From Pseudomonadaceae bacterium (GTDB lineage Bacteria; Pseudomonadota; Gammaproteobacteria; Pseudomonadales; Pseudomonadaceae), in contig JAUVZY010000017.1 in assembly GCA_030602315.1 (NCBI GenBank), positions 1 through 64,000 on the forward strand: a DNA stretch of 64,000 nt, written 5' to 3'. Shown one piece after another: positions 63,358 through 64,000 of this stretch (position 1 is its first letter; every line of letters begins with the position of its first letter). A model generated the notes under the pieces. That model was not told the origin of the DNA and did not search any database. It saw only the letters and a program-made list of their open reading frames with translations. The translations under genes and the position numbers were made by a program.

Positions 63358-64000
<643 letters not shown>

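Overview
The window is a high-GC, gene-dense stretch of a Pseudomonas-type chromosome. The evidence is the gene content: the global carbon regulator crc divergent from pyrE, the alginate-related genes algC, algZ, algR, algQ and algP, an argininosuccinate lyase next to algZR, a hemCDXY-dsbH string, and a complete spu polyamine cluster joined to aguRBA. Protein lengths and key residues (AlgC phospho-Ser108, AlgR Asp54, HemC Cys242, 239-aa RNase PH, 259-aa Crc) fit Pseudomonadaceae. The species cannot be named from this alone. No rRNA, tRNA, CRISPR array, insertion sequence or prophage was seen. All strain comparisons below (PAO1 gene order) are from memory.

Layout. 1-4.6 kb: a DUF4197 secreted protein, a second (non-canonical) FtsH-like membrane protease, a translationally coupled FecR-domain/OmpA-lipoprotein pair, and RidA. 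4.7-8.8 kb: minus-strand operon yicC-gmk-rpoZ-spoT-ridA (nucleotide supply, RNA polymerase omega and ppGpp). 9-11.7 kb: rph, a DUF4870 protein, crc and pyrE. 12-13.5 kb: a DUF3360 multi-pass membrane protein. 13.5-18.5 kb: minus-strand coaBC-dut-algC-argB, with radC divergent. 18.8-19.2 kb: rpmB-rpmG with a good promoter and terminator. 19.3-23.5 kb: an omega-amino-acid transaminase and a GAF/PAS sensor kinase coupled to a CheY-like receiver.

23.8-26.4 kb is the most interesting accessory block: an ArsR repressor with the two-cysteine spacing of persulfide sensors (BigR/SqrR type), a split YeeE/YedE sulfur transporter, a DUF2892 protein and a cytochrome b561-like protein, facing a cytochrome c'. 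26.5-40.2 kb is a polyamine catabolism and transport island: aguA, aguB, aguR and spuI on the minus strand, and spuABCDEFGH on the plus strand. It turns agmatine, putrescine and spermidine into carbon and nitrogen through gamma-glutamylation, transamination and ABC import. The transaminase at 19.3 kb may serve the same routes.

40.2-48.5 kb: a CPC-motif thioredoxin-like protein, an alpha/beta hydrolase, a DUF2059 protein, a 2OG-Fe(II) oxygenase, a PAS-GGDEF-EAL protein ending in a zinc-binding CZB domain, a DUF2141 protein, a small acidic-tailed protein and CorA. 48.5-58.7 kb: argH, algZR, hemCDXY, dsbH, algQ, algP and a TIGR02444 protein. 58.8-64 kb: an ABC-F ATPase, MscS-like channel and TerC (each overlapping the next), YaiI, ElbB and the start of hemB, cut by the window edge. 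Compact packing is a theme: many 4-bp start/stop overlaps, convergent genes separated by 1-3 bases or overlapping, and shared hairpin terminators.
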